From Ligustrum vulgare (taxonomy: Eukaryota > Streptophyta > Magnoliopsida > Lamiales > Oleaceae): 64,000 bases of DNA. Positions within the stretch are counted from its first letter, which is position 1. The number at the start of each line of letters is the position of its first letter. The notes under the pieces were generated by a model. The model saw only the letters and a list, made by a program, of their open reading frames with translations. It was not told the origin of the DNA and made no database searches. The stretch is from assembly GCA_963555705.1 (NCBI GenBank), contig OY743170.1:13989096-14053095 (forward strand). Reading direction: 5' to 3'. Below, piece after piece: positions 21,759 to 34,800 of this stretch. The translations under genes were made by a program, and so were the position numbers.

Positions 21759-22212
21759 TGTTGGATAAAATTCAATAATATGGGGCCAAACATGTATAAA
21801 ATAAAATGTGTGGTGCTATCTTAAGGATTTAGTCAATAAAGTGATCCACTAAAGATTATTCAGGACTAATGGGTATTAAGTGTCGTGAGATTAAAGTGTA
21901 GAGACAGATTCAATGTTTTAAATTGATGATGGGACAATTTAATAACATTGAAATACGATAGTTTCCCTACAACTATTTATACAAGTCATGGTCTCCAATT
22001 GAGCGTGGCTTTTCATAATTCTCTGCATCCCCGTCAACAGAGAAGAAACATAAGGAGAAAATCACGAATCAGTTGGAAGGTCATAACCTTGTTTAATCAA
22101 ACACAACAATGGATTCAGGTACGCTTCCGCTTCAGTTTAGATTTTGATAATTACAGCATGATGTTTGTGAATTTTAGATGAACATTCATCTATATTAAAT
22201 TTAATTTTAACA
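21759..22212 (+). repeat. Copia 5' LTR (454 bp)
   Basis: TGTTGGATAAAATTCAATAA to TTTTAACA; matches the split 3' LTR end to end. Confidence 0.92.
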
Positions 22213-23848
22213 AGTGGTATCAGAGCCAACATCGTGTTGAATTATCAGATCAATTTTGTACGCATATATGTAAAACAAAATTTATGTGCGTATATATAAT
22301 CAAACCACACCCTGCTGATTTTCAAAATTATATACATATTCAGTCGTTCCTCTGTGTATGAATTTATATGCAAAATCAAGTCTTGATTTCGAAATTTTAC
22401 AAACACACAGCAAATTGAGAATTATACATACACACTGCAAATTGAAAAATTGAGAAATATGCATATACAGTCGTCGATTTCTCCGTGTATGAACTCATGT
22501 GTGCGAAAAATCTGGGTTTACAAATTGATTCAGTTCTGGGTTTTGTTTGTTTCGAATTGGGTTTTGAATCTGATTTGTGGTATGATATATAAGTTTTGTA
22601 TATTTCGAATTGGATGATTCAGTTTGTATTGCATTATGTGTATTGTTGTGTATGAATTGTGGTTGAAATTTGTTGATAATGGATTAAGAACGGAGGTCGG
22701 AAAGATGGATGCAGCGGCCCTGCGTCGCGGCGGAATGCGCGATGCAATTTTTTTTTTTTTTTCAGCTTCTGGTTGCAGGGCCGTCGATGGCGCTGCAGGC
22801 GACGTGCGGCGCCGGAGATGGTGCCGCGTTCTTGGCTGGATGCAGCGGCGGCTAGGGTTTGGTTGCAAACCCTAGATTTTTCAATTTTTTTGGCCCAGGG
22901 ACCTCAATCGGAAATTTGAAGTGCTGAAGGGCCTAGTTTGCAAATTCACGAAAATTAAGTTTATTTCACATTAGGTCCTCCTAATTTGTTTTAAATATTA
23001 TTTAAAACCCTAAGCTTATAAAATATTTTAAGTTAGCCCTTCAGACTTCTAAATTTACAAAATCGGCCCCTGCAGTTAAGAAATCATTTAAGTTGGGTTT
23101 TAAGAATTCTGAATTTTACGATTCAGTCCCTAAAGTTTCTGATTTTAATTAATTGGCCGCTAAAGTTTGGAAAAATTGCAATTTAGTCCTTCAAGTTTAA
23201 AAATATTTCATAATTGGCCAATCAAGTTTAATTAAATTGAAATTTAACCGTCCAGCTTAATGATTACTTAACCCTAAAGTATTGAATTTCATAATTCAAA
23301 TCCTAAAGTCTTAAATATATGCAAAACAGTCAATTCAAGTTCAAATTTTGGTATGACGGACTCTTTTGAGAAATATAATATTTCGAAGTGAATTAATTGA
23401 AGCAACATGTTGCCAAAGCAACCTCTATTGTGGAAATTAATTAACTTAGAATATTAGAAGGTTTCGTGTGTGTGTTGTTCATGCAGATATTGATCGGCCC
23501 AAAGGAAGGTCAATGTTTGGCTGGAATTTCACATGCATCTGTGGTGATAAACACGTGACGATTATTTGGTTTAACGTGTGATCAATAAATCGGTCCAAAG
23601 AAAGATTTATTGATTGACATGTCTTATTGTTAGTGTTTGATTACTACATTGAGAGTACCACTTACAAGTCAATATTTCTGTCCAAAGACTAAATGTTGAT
23701 GTTGTGCTGGGTATCTTGTAATGGGCCTTACCATTATTTGAAATTATTATTTGCATAATAAAGTACTAATGTAAGCTATTTCCATCTTTTTCTCTATACA
23801 GTTAATTCATCTGCTACCACAATATCTGCAAATCTTAATTCAATTCCC
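22213..23848. other. Copia PBS and untranslated leader
   Basis: The PBS is at 22215-22227. The leader then contains a GC-rich block (22690-22870, broken by a poly-T run) and a series of diverged ~60-70-bp units with TTA.GTCC..AAGTTT / AAAGT.. (22960-23300). No conserved protein. ORFs here on both strands are low-complexity. Confidence 0.6.
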
Positions 23849-24640
23849 ATGCTTGATGGGTCAAACTTCAAGGATTGGAAAGAGAACGCACTAATTGTTC
23901 TCGGCTGCATGGATCTTGACCTTGCTCTCAGGGTTGAGCAACCGGCTTCTCTTACGGATGCAAGTTCACCTGATGACAGGAGGAACTTTGAGAAGTGGGA
24001 ACGCTCAAATCGCATGAGTCTAATGATCATTAAGCGCGGCATTCCGGAAGCCTTTAGTGGCGCAGTATCTGAAGAGGTAACTAATGCCAAGAAATTCCTT
24101 GCCGAACTTGAAAAGCGTTTTGCTAAAAACGATAAAGCTGAAACAAGCACGCTTCTGCAAAGCTTGATTTCAATGAAGTATAGAGGCAAGGGGAACATAA
24201 GGGAGTACATCATGAAGATGTCTCATACTGCTTCAAAACTTAAGGCACTAAAGCTCGACTTGTCGAATGACTTGCTCGGGCATTTAGTATTGATATCGCT
24301 TCCTGCACATTTCAGTCAGTTTAAGGTCAGTTACAACTGTCAAAGGGAGAAATGGACTCTAAATGAGCTCATTTCATATTGTGTGCAAGAGGAAGAAAGG
24401 TTGAAGCAGGATAGAACTGAAATTGCTAACTTGGCAAGTACCTCTAAGGATAAGGGCAAGAAAAGAAAACCAGAATATGAAGCTGCTAAGGGTCCAGATC
24501 AAAAGAAGCCACATAAGGACAAAGAGGGTTGTTTCTTTTGCCTGAAACCTGGACATTTAAAGAAGGATTGTACCAAATACAACGCTTGGCGTGCAAAGAA
24601 AGTACATTTCTTAATTTGGTCTGTTTTGAGGTTAATTTAG
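23849..24640 (+). pseudogene. Copia gag (UBN2 family) with CCHC zinc knuckle
   Basis: Retrotransposon capsid and nucleocapsid. The start of the ORF reads MLDGSNFKDWKENALIVLG, as in plant Copia gag. The UBN2-type region continues through FEKWERSNRM and KRFAKNDKAETSTLLQSL. A lysine-rich linker then leads to [14 protein letters not shown] (CX2CX4HX4C) at 24529-24570. Reading leaves the frame shortly after the knuckle, where protease resumes in another frame. This is probably a decay mutation. Confidence 0.85.
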
Positions 24641-25842
24641 CTTCAGTACCTAGAAACACTTGGTGGTTAGATTCTGGTGCTACTACTCACATAAGTGTTT
24701 CTATGCAGGGTTGCCTGTTCTGCCGAAAGCCAAATGATGCTGAAAGATTCATCTTTGTGGGCGATGGAAAATCAGTGGAAGTTGAAGCAATAGGAACTTT
24801 TAGGTTATTATTGGGAACTGGTTTTTATTTGGATTTGAAAGACACTTTTGTTGTGCCGTCATTTAGACGGAATTTGGTTTCTATTTCCTTATCGGACAAA
24901 TCAGAATATTATTGTTCTTTTGGAAATTGTCAGTTTAGTCTTTCTTTAAATTCAAATATTGTTGGTACTGGTTTATTATGTTCATACGATAACCTATATT
25001 TGCTTGATACTATTGCATCATTTAATGAAACCTTGTATGTGGAATCACGTGGTACTCAGCGAAAATTAAATAAAGAAAATTCGACAAAACTATGGCACAA
25101 GCGCTTAGGTCACATCTCAAAAACTAGAGTTGAACAACTTGTGTCAGATGGAATTTTGGATTCCCTCAACTTTACGGACTTTGATGTTTGTATTGATTGT
25201 ATTAAGGGAAAACAGACCAAAAACAAAAGGTTAGGTGTTAATAGAACTTCGGACGTCTTAGAATTGATACACACAGATATTTGTGGACCATTCCCTACGG
25301 CTTCCTGGAATGGTCAACAATATTTTATATCATTCATTGACAATTACTCACATTATGGGCATCTATATCTTATTCATGAAAAGTCTGAGTCACTGGACAT
25401 GTTCAAAGCTGAAGTTGACAATCAACTCAACAAGAAAATTAAAAACGTTGAGTCTGATCGTGGTGGTGAGTACTACGGCAGATATGACGGTTCAGGTGAA
25501 CAACGTCCAGGACCATTTGCTAAATTCCTAGAGAAATGTGGAATCGTCCCACAGTACACCATGCCAAGTTCTCCTAGCATGAATGGTGTAGCTGAAAGAC
25601 GAAACAGGACTCTTAAGGATATGGTAAGGAGTATGATTAGTCATTCTACTTTACCAAAATCACTCTGGGGAGAAGCATTAAAGACTGCAGCTTATATTCT
25701 GAATAGAGTACCAACTAAAGTTGCTGCTAAAACACCTTATGAGCTTTGGACAGGCAGAAAGCCCAGTCTAAAGCATTTTCACATTTGGGGATGTCCAGCT
25801 GAGGCAAGGCCTTATAGGCCGCATGAAGATAAATTGGACTAA
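24641..25842 (+). pseudogene. Copia protease and integrase part of pol
   Basis: Protease motif [12 protein letters not shown] begins at about 24661. A GAG-pre-integrase domain with [10 protein letters not shown] (about 25090) follows. The integrase core has [28 protein letters not shown] and then [13 protein letters not shown] (D, D and E of the catalytic triad visible), continuing to [14 protein letters not shown] stop at 25840-25842 interrupts the frame, which otherwise continues to the RT region with further stops. Confidence 0.9.
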
Positions 25843-26259
25843 AAAACTGTTAGCAGCTACTTTATTGGTTATTCTGAGCGATCAAGGGGCTACGAATTTT
25901 ATAATCCCACGCTTAAGTCAATTTTTGAAACGAGAACTGCAACATTTTTTGAGGATGTTGAGTTTGGGGGGAGAAATAAGGTTAGAGACATTATCTTTGA
26001 GGAAGAAGTTGAGGAATGATCGATTTCGATTCATACTGTTACTTTTGACAATGTGCAGGTTTCTATACCTGTCATTGATCAATAAGTATATCTGGAAACT
26101 CAGGATGATAATGTTGAAGAAACTCCCATCCAAAATCCAGAAATACAAACTCAACAACCTCAACAAACAATACCATTAAGGAGATCCACTCGAGTAAGGA
26201 AAAAAGCTATTTCGGATGATTATATAGTATTTCTCCAAGAACATGAGGAAAATAATGGA

Positions 26260-27404
26260 ATGATGGAAAATGATCTAATCAATTTTCATCAGGCCATGAA
26301 GGGTTCTGACTCTCAAAAGTGGATTGATGCCATGAATAAGGAGTATAAGTCTATGCAAGACAATAAAGTTTGGGATCTTGTCCCATTACCAGAAGGTGCA
26401 AAACCCATTGGTTGTAAATGGATTTTTAAAACCAAAAGAGATTCGAAAGGTAATGTGGAAAGATATAAGGCTCATCTTGTAGTTAAAGGCTTTACACAAA
26501 AGGAAGGTATTGATTTCAAAGAGACTTTCTCTCCGGTTTCAATGAAAGACTCTTTCAGGACAGTCAAGGCACTTGTTGCACATTTTGACCTTGAGTTACA
26601 CCAGATGGATGTAAAGACGGCGTTTCTCAATGGAGACATTGATGAGACGATCTATATGGTGCAACCGGAAAACTTCGTGTCAGAGACTCGAAGAATATGA
26701 TTTGCAAATTAAAGAAATCTATCTATGGACTCAAGCAAGCTTCCCGTCAGTGGTACTACAAATTTCAACAAGTGATCATCTCATTTGGTTTTGAGATAAA
26801 TGTTGTTGATGATTGTGTGTATCACAAGTTCAGTGGGAGTAAGCATATTTTCCTGGTTTTGTATGTCGATGACATACTGCTTGCCACTAATGATATAGGC
26901 ATGTTGCACAAAACCAAGAGCTTTCTGTCAAGGAATTTTGAGGTGAAAGACCTTGGGGACGCCTCTTTCGTATTAGGAATTCAGATACACCGGGACCGCT
27001 CTCGGGGTATTCTTGGATTATCACAAAAGAGCTATATCGATAAAGTTCTTATAAGGTTTGGCATGCAAGATAGTAAACCAGGGGACACCCCAGTTGCTAA
27101 GGGAGACAAATTTAGTCTCAATCAGTGCCCGAAAAATAATCTTGAAGTTTAGGAAATGCAAAAGATTCCCTATGCATCAGCTGTTGGGAGTCTGATGTAT
27201 GCTCAAGTTTGTACACGTCCAGACATAGCGTTCATTATTGGAATGCTAGGCAGATATTTAAGTAACCCTGGGATGGATCATTGGAAAGCAGCAAAGAGGG
27301 TTATGAGATACTTGAAGAGAACAAGAGATTGCATGCTTACATACAGCAGATCAGATCAGTTAGAGATCATAGGATACTTCGATTCTGATTTTTCGGGATG
27401 CTAA
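26260..27404 (+). pseudogene. Copia reverse transcriptase
   Basis: RVT_2-type RT in two frames. The first part (26260-26700) has WDLVPLPEGAKPIGCKWIFK, YKAHLVVKGFTQKEGIDF and MDVKTAFLNGD. The second (26697-27150) has KKSIYGLKQASRQWY and the catalytic LYVDDILLA, then VLGIQIHRD. After a TAG at about 27150 it continues with ASAVGSLMYA and TRPDIAF. At least one frameshift and two stops make it non-functional. Confidence 0.92.
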
Positions 27405-27857
27405 GACAGTAGAAGATCCACATCAGGCTACATATACCTGCTAGCTGGAGGAGCCATTTCCTGGAGGAGTGCTAAGCAGACACTCGTAGCTTCTTCCACT
27501 ATGGCAGCAGAATTTGTAGCCTGTTATGAGAAGGCATCTAATAATGAGATATGGCTGCGAAATTTTGTCACCGGGCTGCGCATTCTGAATGGAATTGAAA
27601 GATCATTAAAGTTATATTGTGACAATAACTCTGCAGTGCTATATTCCAATAACAACAGGAGTTCAACTAAGTCAAAACACATTGACATTAAGTTCCTGGT
27701 TGTGAAGGAAAGGGTACATAGTAGACAAATTTCCATAGAGCATATTGAGACAAACTCCATGATTGCGGACCCGCTTACTAAGGGATTAGCACCCAAGGTC
27801 TTTCACGAGCACACTGCTCGTATTGGTGTAATATTTCTTAAGGATATCATGATTTAG
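27405..27857 (+). pseudogene. Copia RNase H
   Basis: Starts just after the stop following YFDSDFSGC. It has RSTSGYIYLLAGGAISWRS, then a degenerate AAEFVACYEKASNNEIWLR segment. The C-terminal part has KLYCDNNSAV, KSKHIDIKFLVVKE and DPLTKGL. It is followed by the 3' untranslated region and PPT. A pol end with one stop inside. Confidence 0.9.
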
Positions 27858-29195
27858 TGGGAGTTTGTATTTTGGTTGCTTTATGTTTTGGTTTTGGACA
27901 CATTTGTGTATTTGGATAATTTCTTGTACAGAAATAAAGTATTCAGTTCATTCTACTCTATTACATTATGTTTGATATTGATCTCACCTAAGCAATAAAG
28001 TCGGACCAATTGAAAATAGGCATGTTTGGATCACATAACATGTAATTTTCATACTACACTCTCATGATTGATCTATGTCATTTGGTTGTATTGGTATACG
28101 TGACCATTGATGGATTTAGTTACGATTAATGTAACGAAAGTCGCTTTGATCCTATATTGATATGATTGATGGACGAGATTGTTTGAAAATACCCTTAATA
28201 ATGATAGCAAATTTTTGAGCTCATAAGGTTGTACACATTTGTAAGGATACATGCATGGCCCAGTGGGAGATTGTTGGATAAAATTCAATAATGTGGGGTC
28301 AAACATGTATAAAATAAAATGTGTGGTGCTATCTTAAGGATTTAGTCAATAAAGTGATCCACTAAAGATTATTCAGGACTAATCACTACATGAGTTTTAC
28401 ATTCCGCATACAAATTAAATTTGTAGGGAAAGGTAGTTGTTTGTAGGGAAAGACTTTTCAAGACAAAAAAAATTTGTAGCGACATTTGTAGCGCAAACAT
28501 CGTGGGGAAAGGTATTAGAAGACAAAGATCGAAATTTCGTGGGCTAAAGTCTCTCCCTACAAATCCTTTGGAGACAAATAAAATTTGTGGCCGAAGTGAT
28601 TTCCCTACAAAATTATTCGTCTACTAAAATTAATTTGACCTACAACATAGATTTTGTAGGCACAAGATAAAAATAAAATCGTACATTTCTCTACAAAACT
28701 ATTTTGTGTCAAAAAATATTTGTAGGCTTAATCCTACATTTCCCTACCAAAAATGATTTGTGGGGGAGGTAAATTTTGTGGGCAAAACATATTTATTCCA
28801 ACAATAATTTAATTTGTAGGGAGAAATTAAATGCTTTTAAATTTTTTATTTTTTATTTTTATTATATATATCTTTTTATAATTATATAAAATAAAACAAA
28901 AATGCAAAAAAAAAAAAAAAAAAACAAATTTAATTAAACTAATTAAACATTTAATTAATGTCAATCAATATTCGAACCTGAAATAACAATGCACCAAAAT
29001 GTAAATAAAAATCATCTAATATAGCTAGCAAACATTCTTTCTAACTTTTTCAATCCAATATTTAAAAAAAAAAAAAAAAAAAAAAAATCATTCATCATTA
29101 CAAATTAGATGTGTTACTCATCGTCACCGAAGTAATCCTCTGCATCCAAGTCGTTCTCTTCGTCCCCAATGTCATCATTTTCCTCATTAATATCA

Positions 29196-30700
29196 TCATC
29201 TACTGATAAATGGAGTAAATGGTGGTAGAACAAAGCCAGGAACATGACTACAAAGTTGTTGCATAGAATTGTACCAAGTTTGCAGTGTAGAATTAAATTG
29301 ATTCCCAACAATCTTCAATTTCTTTTGCATTCTTTGCTCTGTCTCAATTCGAGAAGCATCAGCTGCCTTTCGAGCAGCACGTTCTTCTTCCAACTCCTTC
29401 TCCATATGACCCACATTGGAAGAACTCCCAATATCTCGAAGACGACCATCGCCCAATCGACGAATTTGACGTCCGGGCTTCACACCTAGAACGGACGTCA
29501 TAATTTTAAGTCCGACATCTGGATCATCAACAAGGATCTGCTCTAAAGGAATATCCTCTGGAAGTTGTTGCTCCTTTGTCCTCTCTGTAAGATATTCACC
29601 AGCTTTAGCAAGCATCTCATCCTACAAAAAATCAACACAATCTATGAAACATTATATAAACAATAAGTAGAGAAAGGTAAGTTGCACATTAAAATTTGGG
29701 AAAAAATTCATATATATTGAAAGAAAATTTCAGAATTTGCACATGTTCAAAACTAGCATGATGAAATTAAACAAAAATTGCAAAGTAGGACTTTCTTACA
29801 TGTTGAGCCTTAGCTGCACTATCATTCCAACACTTGTTCTTTCCCGCATAAGCGAACTCAAATGCATCTACTTTTGGGAATTTTGAACCGTCCTAATATT
29901 GAAAAAAGGGCGTTTGCAACACATCAAACTAATTAAGTATATGTTATACTATAATGTTCATTACCTCTGTCATCTCCTCCACTATGTATGAGAGAGGACG
30001 CGAACCGGTGCGATGATTGTACCTCTTCCTTGATCGATTTTCTACGTTTGCTAATGATGCCTTCTGTTACGGGACAATATACATATTACATAACAAAATT
30101 AAGAGTAAATGCAATGAAAAGATACTACAAAATACCTTGAACTTCTCGGAGTTGAAATGATTACACAGTTCTACCCATTGATCTACACTTCTATCAAGCA
30201 TCTCCAAAGGAGGGTTGGCTAAGGCATCCTCATGTGTCTTGCGCAACTTATAGTATGTACTCAACTCAGCTTTGAACTCCCTATATCTCCCATTGTATAG
30301 TCTACTAACATAATTTTCCAATCTCGAGTCTTTCAAATCTATCTCGAAGTTCGTTTATCATTGACATAATTAAAATGAAACAAAATGACAAAAAGAAAAA
30401 AAATGACTAATGTGAATTTGAATGATTCACATATATATAAGTTTCACTTAGCTACTGATTTCACACAATTACCAAAAAAAAAAAATTAAAAACTAAACAA
30501 AAGTCAATAATCACATAACATATATCCAACATATATGATTACCGTGATTTCATCCATAAGATCCTTCTTCCCACTTGGAGGAATGGCCCGCCAATATCTC
30601 GTATTCATTGGGCAATGTGATCGAATGATGGCTCCAATATCATGAACTAGCAAACTATGAATTTTAGAACATGTTGCTCATCTGCTCAATGGGTTGTATA
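29196..30700 (-). pseudogene. Second CACTA protein (Transposase_24 / Ptta-En-Spm type), exonic remnants
   Basis: Reading on the minus strand, an exon-like segment at about 30690-30545 has AIIRSHCPMNTRYW and KKDLMDEIT. The next (30336-30137) has YVSRLYNGRYREFKAELSTY and NPPLEMLDRSVDQWVELCNH. The last (29615-29196) has VDDPDVGLKIMTSVLG followed by a charged coiled-coil-like stretch. This is the family layout of the small CACTA DNA-binding transposase that recognises subterminal repeats. Splice sites are plausible (GT/AG borders near 30137 and 29620) but the 5' part is degraded, so intact function is doubtful. Confidence 0.7.
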
Positions 30701-30982
30701 AAACTCGAATTTTTTCTCGAGTCGTACGCACTATACGAGAAGTCTTAATTTGTTTGCATGCCCCTCGAGTAGGAGTATCATCAGGAGTCTATGGCAAGTG
30801 TCCGGCACTTGCACATTTAATGACAATAATATTAATTCCTCAAACACATATATGATACTTCATTTGGTACAAAAATTAACTATTAAAAAAATAAGCATCC
30901 TAACTCCAACCTCTTCTATTTCATCATCTAATGTCCCTTCAGTTTCTGTCAAAATCAATAATAATGTGGTTCAGTGGGTACG

Positions 30983-32158
30983 CTAATCATATGTATGCAC
31001 ACCAATTTCCCATAACTCTTTTAGCTCATCAATTAGTGGGCGTAAATAAACATCAATATCCTTACCAGGTTCATGCTTCCCGGGAATTAACAAGGTTAAC
31101 ATGGTGAATTCTTTCTTCATGCACATCCATGGGGGTAAATTATAAGGAACGACCACCACTGGCCACATACTATATGGTTTGTTCATATCACTAAATGGAT
31201 TAAAACCATCAGTTGCAAGGCCCAGTCTTACATTTCGTGGATCTGCTGCAAAAGCAGGATATATCTTATCAAACTCCTTCCATGCAATTGTGTCTGCTGG
31301 ATGCCTCATTTCACCATCATCAACTCACTCATCCTTGTGCCACTTCATGTGATTAGCTGTATGCATTGACATGTATAGCCGCTGCAATCGCGGCTTCAGT
31401 GGAAAATAGCGCAACACTTTTTGAGGAATCTTCTGCTTATTTGCAGAACTACTTTGATACCTCGACTCATTACAAATAGGGCAATTCTCTAACCCTTCAT
31501 TTTCTTTGTAAAATAGAGCACTGTCATATTTACAAGCATGGATTTTTTCATAACCTAATCCGAGATCTTTCAAAATCTTATGAGCATGTCGATGAGTAGG
31601 AGGCAACTGATTTCCTCTTGGAAGCATCCTCTTTTTGAGGCCGATAAGCTCATCGAAGCATTTGTTGGTCATCAGATTTTTCACTTTCAACTGCATCAAC
31701 TCTACAATAGTAGTTAGTACAGAGAAATCTTCGCAACCAGGATATAGTTATTTTTGTGCTTCCTTCAATAACCGTTCATATTTATCTATCTCTTTCCTAT
31801 GCATGTTCGAAGTCTCATTATCTCCTAATGTATCATCATTAAGCAACTCATCTTCTTCTTTTGAAACACTTTGCTCATAATGGTGCGAGGCAAATGGATA
31901 TGCATCTTTGATGATCTCCATTACTTGATCATTATCACAATCAACATCATCGGTCGAATTAGCAACAGAAGACAAGTTAGCATTGCAAGAACTTGATACG
32001 TTTCCCAACTGTTCACCATGGCGTGTCCATTTAGTATAGTTGTATGACATTCCATGCATGATCAAGTGTTGTCGAATTTCACCGACTGGCCTCCAAGAGC
32101 AGTTGTTGCACTTCTGGCATGGGCACTCGGAATGACCTCGGTGATTGACATGGCTCAT
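30983..32158 (-). pseudogene. TNP2-like CACTA transposase, truncated
   Basis: The N-terminal transposase-associated domain (32158-31950) has MSHVNHRGHSECPCQKCNNC and IRQHLIMHGMSYNYTKW, with paired Cys-x2-Cys. Then Transposase_21: 31699-31325 (ENCPICNESRYQ, KVLRYFPLKPRLQRLY) and, after a stop, 31309-30983 (GLATDGFNPF with a candidate catalytic Asp, WPVVVVPYNLPPWMCMK, IPGKHEPGKDIDVYL). The family's remaining C-terminal half is missing before the next gene begins, and a stop at about 31322 splits what is left. Non-functional. Confidence 0.85.
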
Positions 32159-32159
32159 T

Positions 32160-34800
32160 GCAACTCTAATAAACCCCTCAATTCCCGATAAATATTCAGC
32201 ACTAGTTCTATCAGGATTACGTATCCAAATTTCTATCCATAGTATAGTTTAACATTAAAATCGATATATAAAACATATGAGTGACATAAATATGAAATAA
32301 AGATTAATCTATGAGATTTATAGAAGTAGTAAGTTACATTATGTTCGGTAAATAAATATTTGCAGTTTATAACTCGGGTACACACAAACCCATGTGTACC
32401 CATGTAAAAGACATTTCACCAAAAAAAAATGTAAAAGACTTTTCACCAAAAAACATAGGTACAGAGTATCCATCTAATCAACCACCAAGAAAATACCAAA
32501 ATATCCCCACCCTATTTGAACAGCAAGACAAAAGCAAGGGCATTTGTGGGGGAAAAACACGTGGCATTCATTCCATTCATGTATACATGACTGAAATTGA
32601 CAAATTCTAACACTTGAACAAATTTGAAAAATTGTCTGGTGATGGTTTTGTGCATTGGTTTGAGAGAATATATTTATGAAAGGCATCTTTTTATATTCGA
32701 ACAAAGGCTTAGTTATAAATCTTCTAAGTGTATGATATTATTTACATAAATCTTTTCATTAATTATGAAATTTGTACACAAGGTTCAAACTTCTCAGTTT
32801 ATGATATTATTTACATAAAACAAAATAAGATAAACTAAGTAACTAGTTATAAATCCGCCTACTCATAGGTACATCGAAGCACTCACAAAAGTAAAACCTG
32901 TTAATAACAAGGTGAAACATTTGTGTAGAGATTACTGTCATCGTAAATCAAAGGTATATTACGTGAATATATGAACTTACCTCGTTTCAGTTTGAATTGA
33001 AGGAAGCTCTCAAGTCCAAAACTCGTTTCACTGTCCCTAAAAGATATTCAAATTAATAATCAAATCTTTATATTCATTTGAGAAAAAATATAATGACAAT
33101 TTCAGGGATACATTAAGGAAACAACTTTTTTCCTAAACTAGCAAGTTGGTTTGGAAGATAATGAATCATTATTGGAAAAACAAAATAACTAACCTATGAA
33201 GCTATTGATGAATGCTGTAATGCCACCTTCTCAGTCTAAGGTATTCATGCTTAGATGATTAAGCATCAGAAAATTAATATTACGTATTGAAAAGCTTAAT
33301 TTCAAAAAACTACAATAAATCAAGAAATATTATGTCTTGTGCTTTAAAGCAAAACTGTCATAATATTGGACAGGTTCATTAACAACTATTTCACTGCTAC
33401 ATACCCAGAAAAATGATCAGCTACCAATAATCATCTTGAAGGATGGCAATAAATTCATTTGAAAATTCAGTATAAAATCCTCATGTTACCTGAGGTTGAG
33501 GCAATTTTTTACGTAGTGCGAACCAAAGATGAATCATTTGAAAGATCTCTATGAGGCATTCTTAACCTTAGGTGAATTACTAAAAGCATTTCTTTAGTGA
33601 CAAACTTCAATAGTTTGATAAGTTCATAAATATTTTTTGGTCATTTTTTTTTCGAATGGCTCGATAATAGAAAGTATTCACTTCATCAAAGCTTAAAAAA
33701 TAAAGTATTCATTCCCTCTTTCTATTACTTTCATTACCATTGTTATCAATCACATCAAAGGTTCAATATTAGGGGATAATCCTTGACTTTTCCAAATTCT
33801 TTTTCATTTCATAAGAAAAAATAAGAAGAGTTCCAATTATAAATAAGCTTGCAGAATTTGAATGCAACACTTCATGAATAAAAAAAAAAAATTGTATAAG
33901 TTACTTTAGTCCATTGCATATCGAGACATATAGAATCAAATCAAAAATTACATAAATTGACTGCACCTTAGTCTCCAAGTTGAGTGAGAGCTTTTATCTG
34001 TTCCAATATGTTTGCCTAGGGAAAAAATGAAAAAATGAAAAAAAAAAAAATGCAAAGCAAATAATAATTTTGAGACAATTCACTCGAATCACATTGTGTA
34101 AGCCCAACTAGTTCAAAGCTGCATCACTTCATTTGAGTTTAGCAATTACAGTGAATTAAGCAAAGCACAAAACTCCATTACCACACGTTAAATTACAGTG
34201 AAATTAAGCAAAGCACAAAAACTGATTTCCGTAATTACAGGCACGATTTATAAAAATTCATTTCAAAAAATTCAACAAATTTGGCCAAAAAATTATAACC
34301 CATCATATTTATTATCTCTTACCTAGTTTTAATCTCAAGAATTTCAACAAATTTGGCCAAGGAATTATAATTTTCTGAAATAAAGAAAAAAACACAATTA
34401 TTATCGTGCTTTGAAAATGAAAGATACGGGAGATTCAAACCTTGTTGAAGCCGAATTCCAAACTCTGTCTGATTGCAACACAAGATTTTTTTATCGATGT
34501 TGTTCTTCACATATTGTTGCACGGTGCGGCGGTAGGCAGAGGTTCGGGATCGGACTGGAGGAGAAGAACTTCAACGGTGAGAATTAGTGAGAACGTGAAT
34601 AAGTATCTTTTCTTTTTTGACGGGAACAGTATTTTTGGGTGAGCAGCTTTAGGATAAAATTCAGTCGAGGAGGGAAACTTGATAAGTGATTAGCGGGAAA
34701 TTTTTTTGTTTTTATTTTTATATTATTTTTTTAATTATTTATTTCTAAAAGTTAGATTAAATTTTGATTTTATTTTTAATTATTATTTTCCTATCAAAAT
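32160..34800. other. CACTA interior, no intact gene
   Basis: Just upstream of the TNP2 start on the minus strand a short stretch (32225-32160) continues the transposase-associated domain. The rest (32300-34800) is AT-rich with no recognisable domain, possibly introns, leader and promoter of the transposase unit. Confidence 0.5.

Noticed and set aside
22530..22875. ORFs of 112 and 83 codons
   Set aside because: They fall in the Copia leader around a GC-rich block and a poly-T run; no similarity to a known family.
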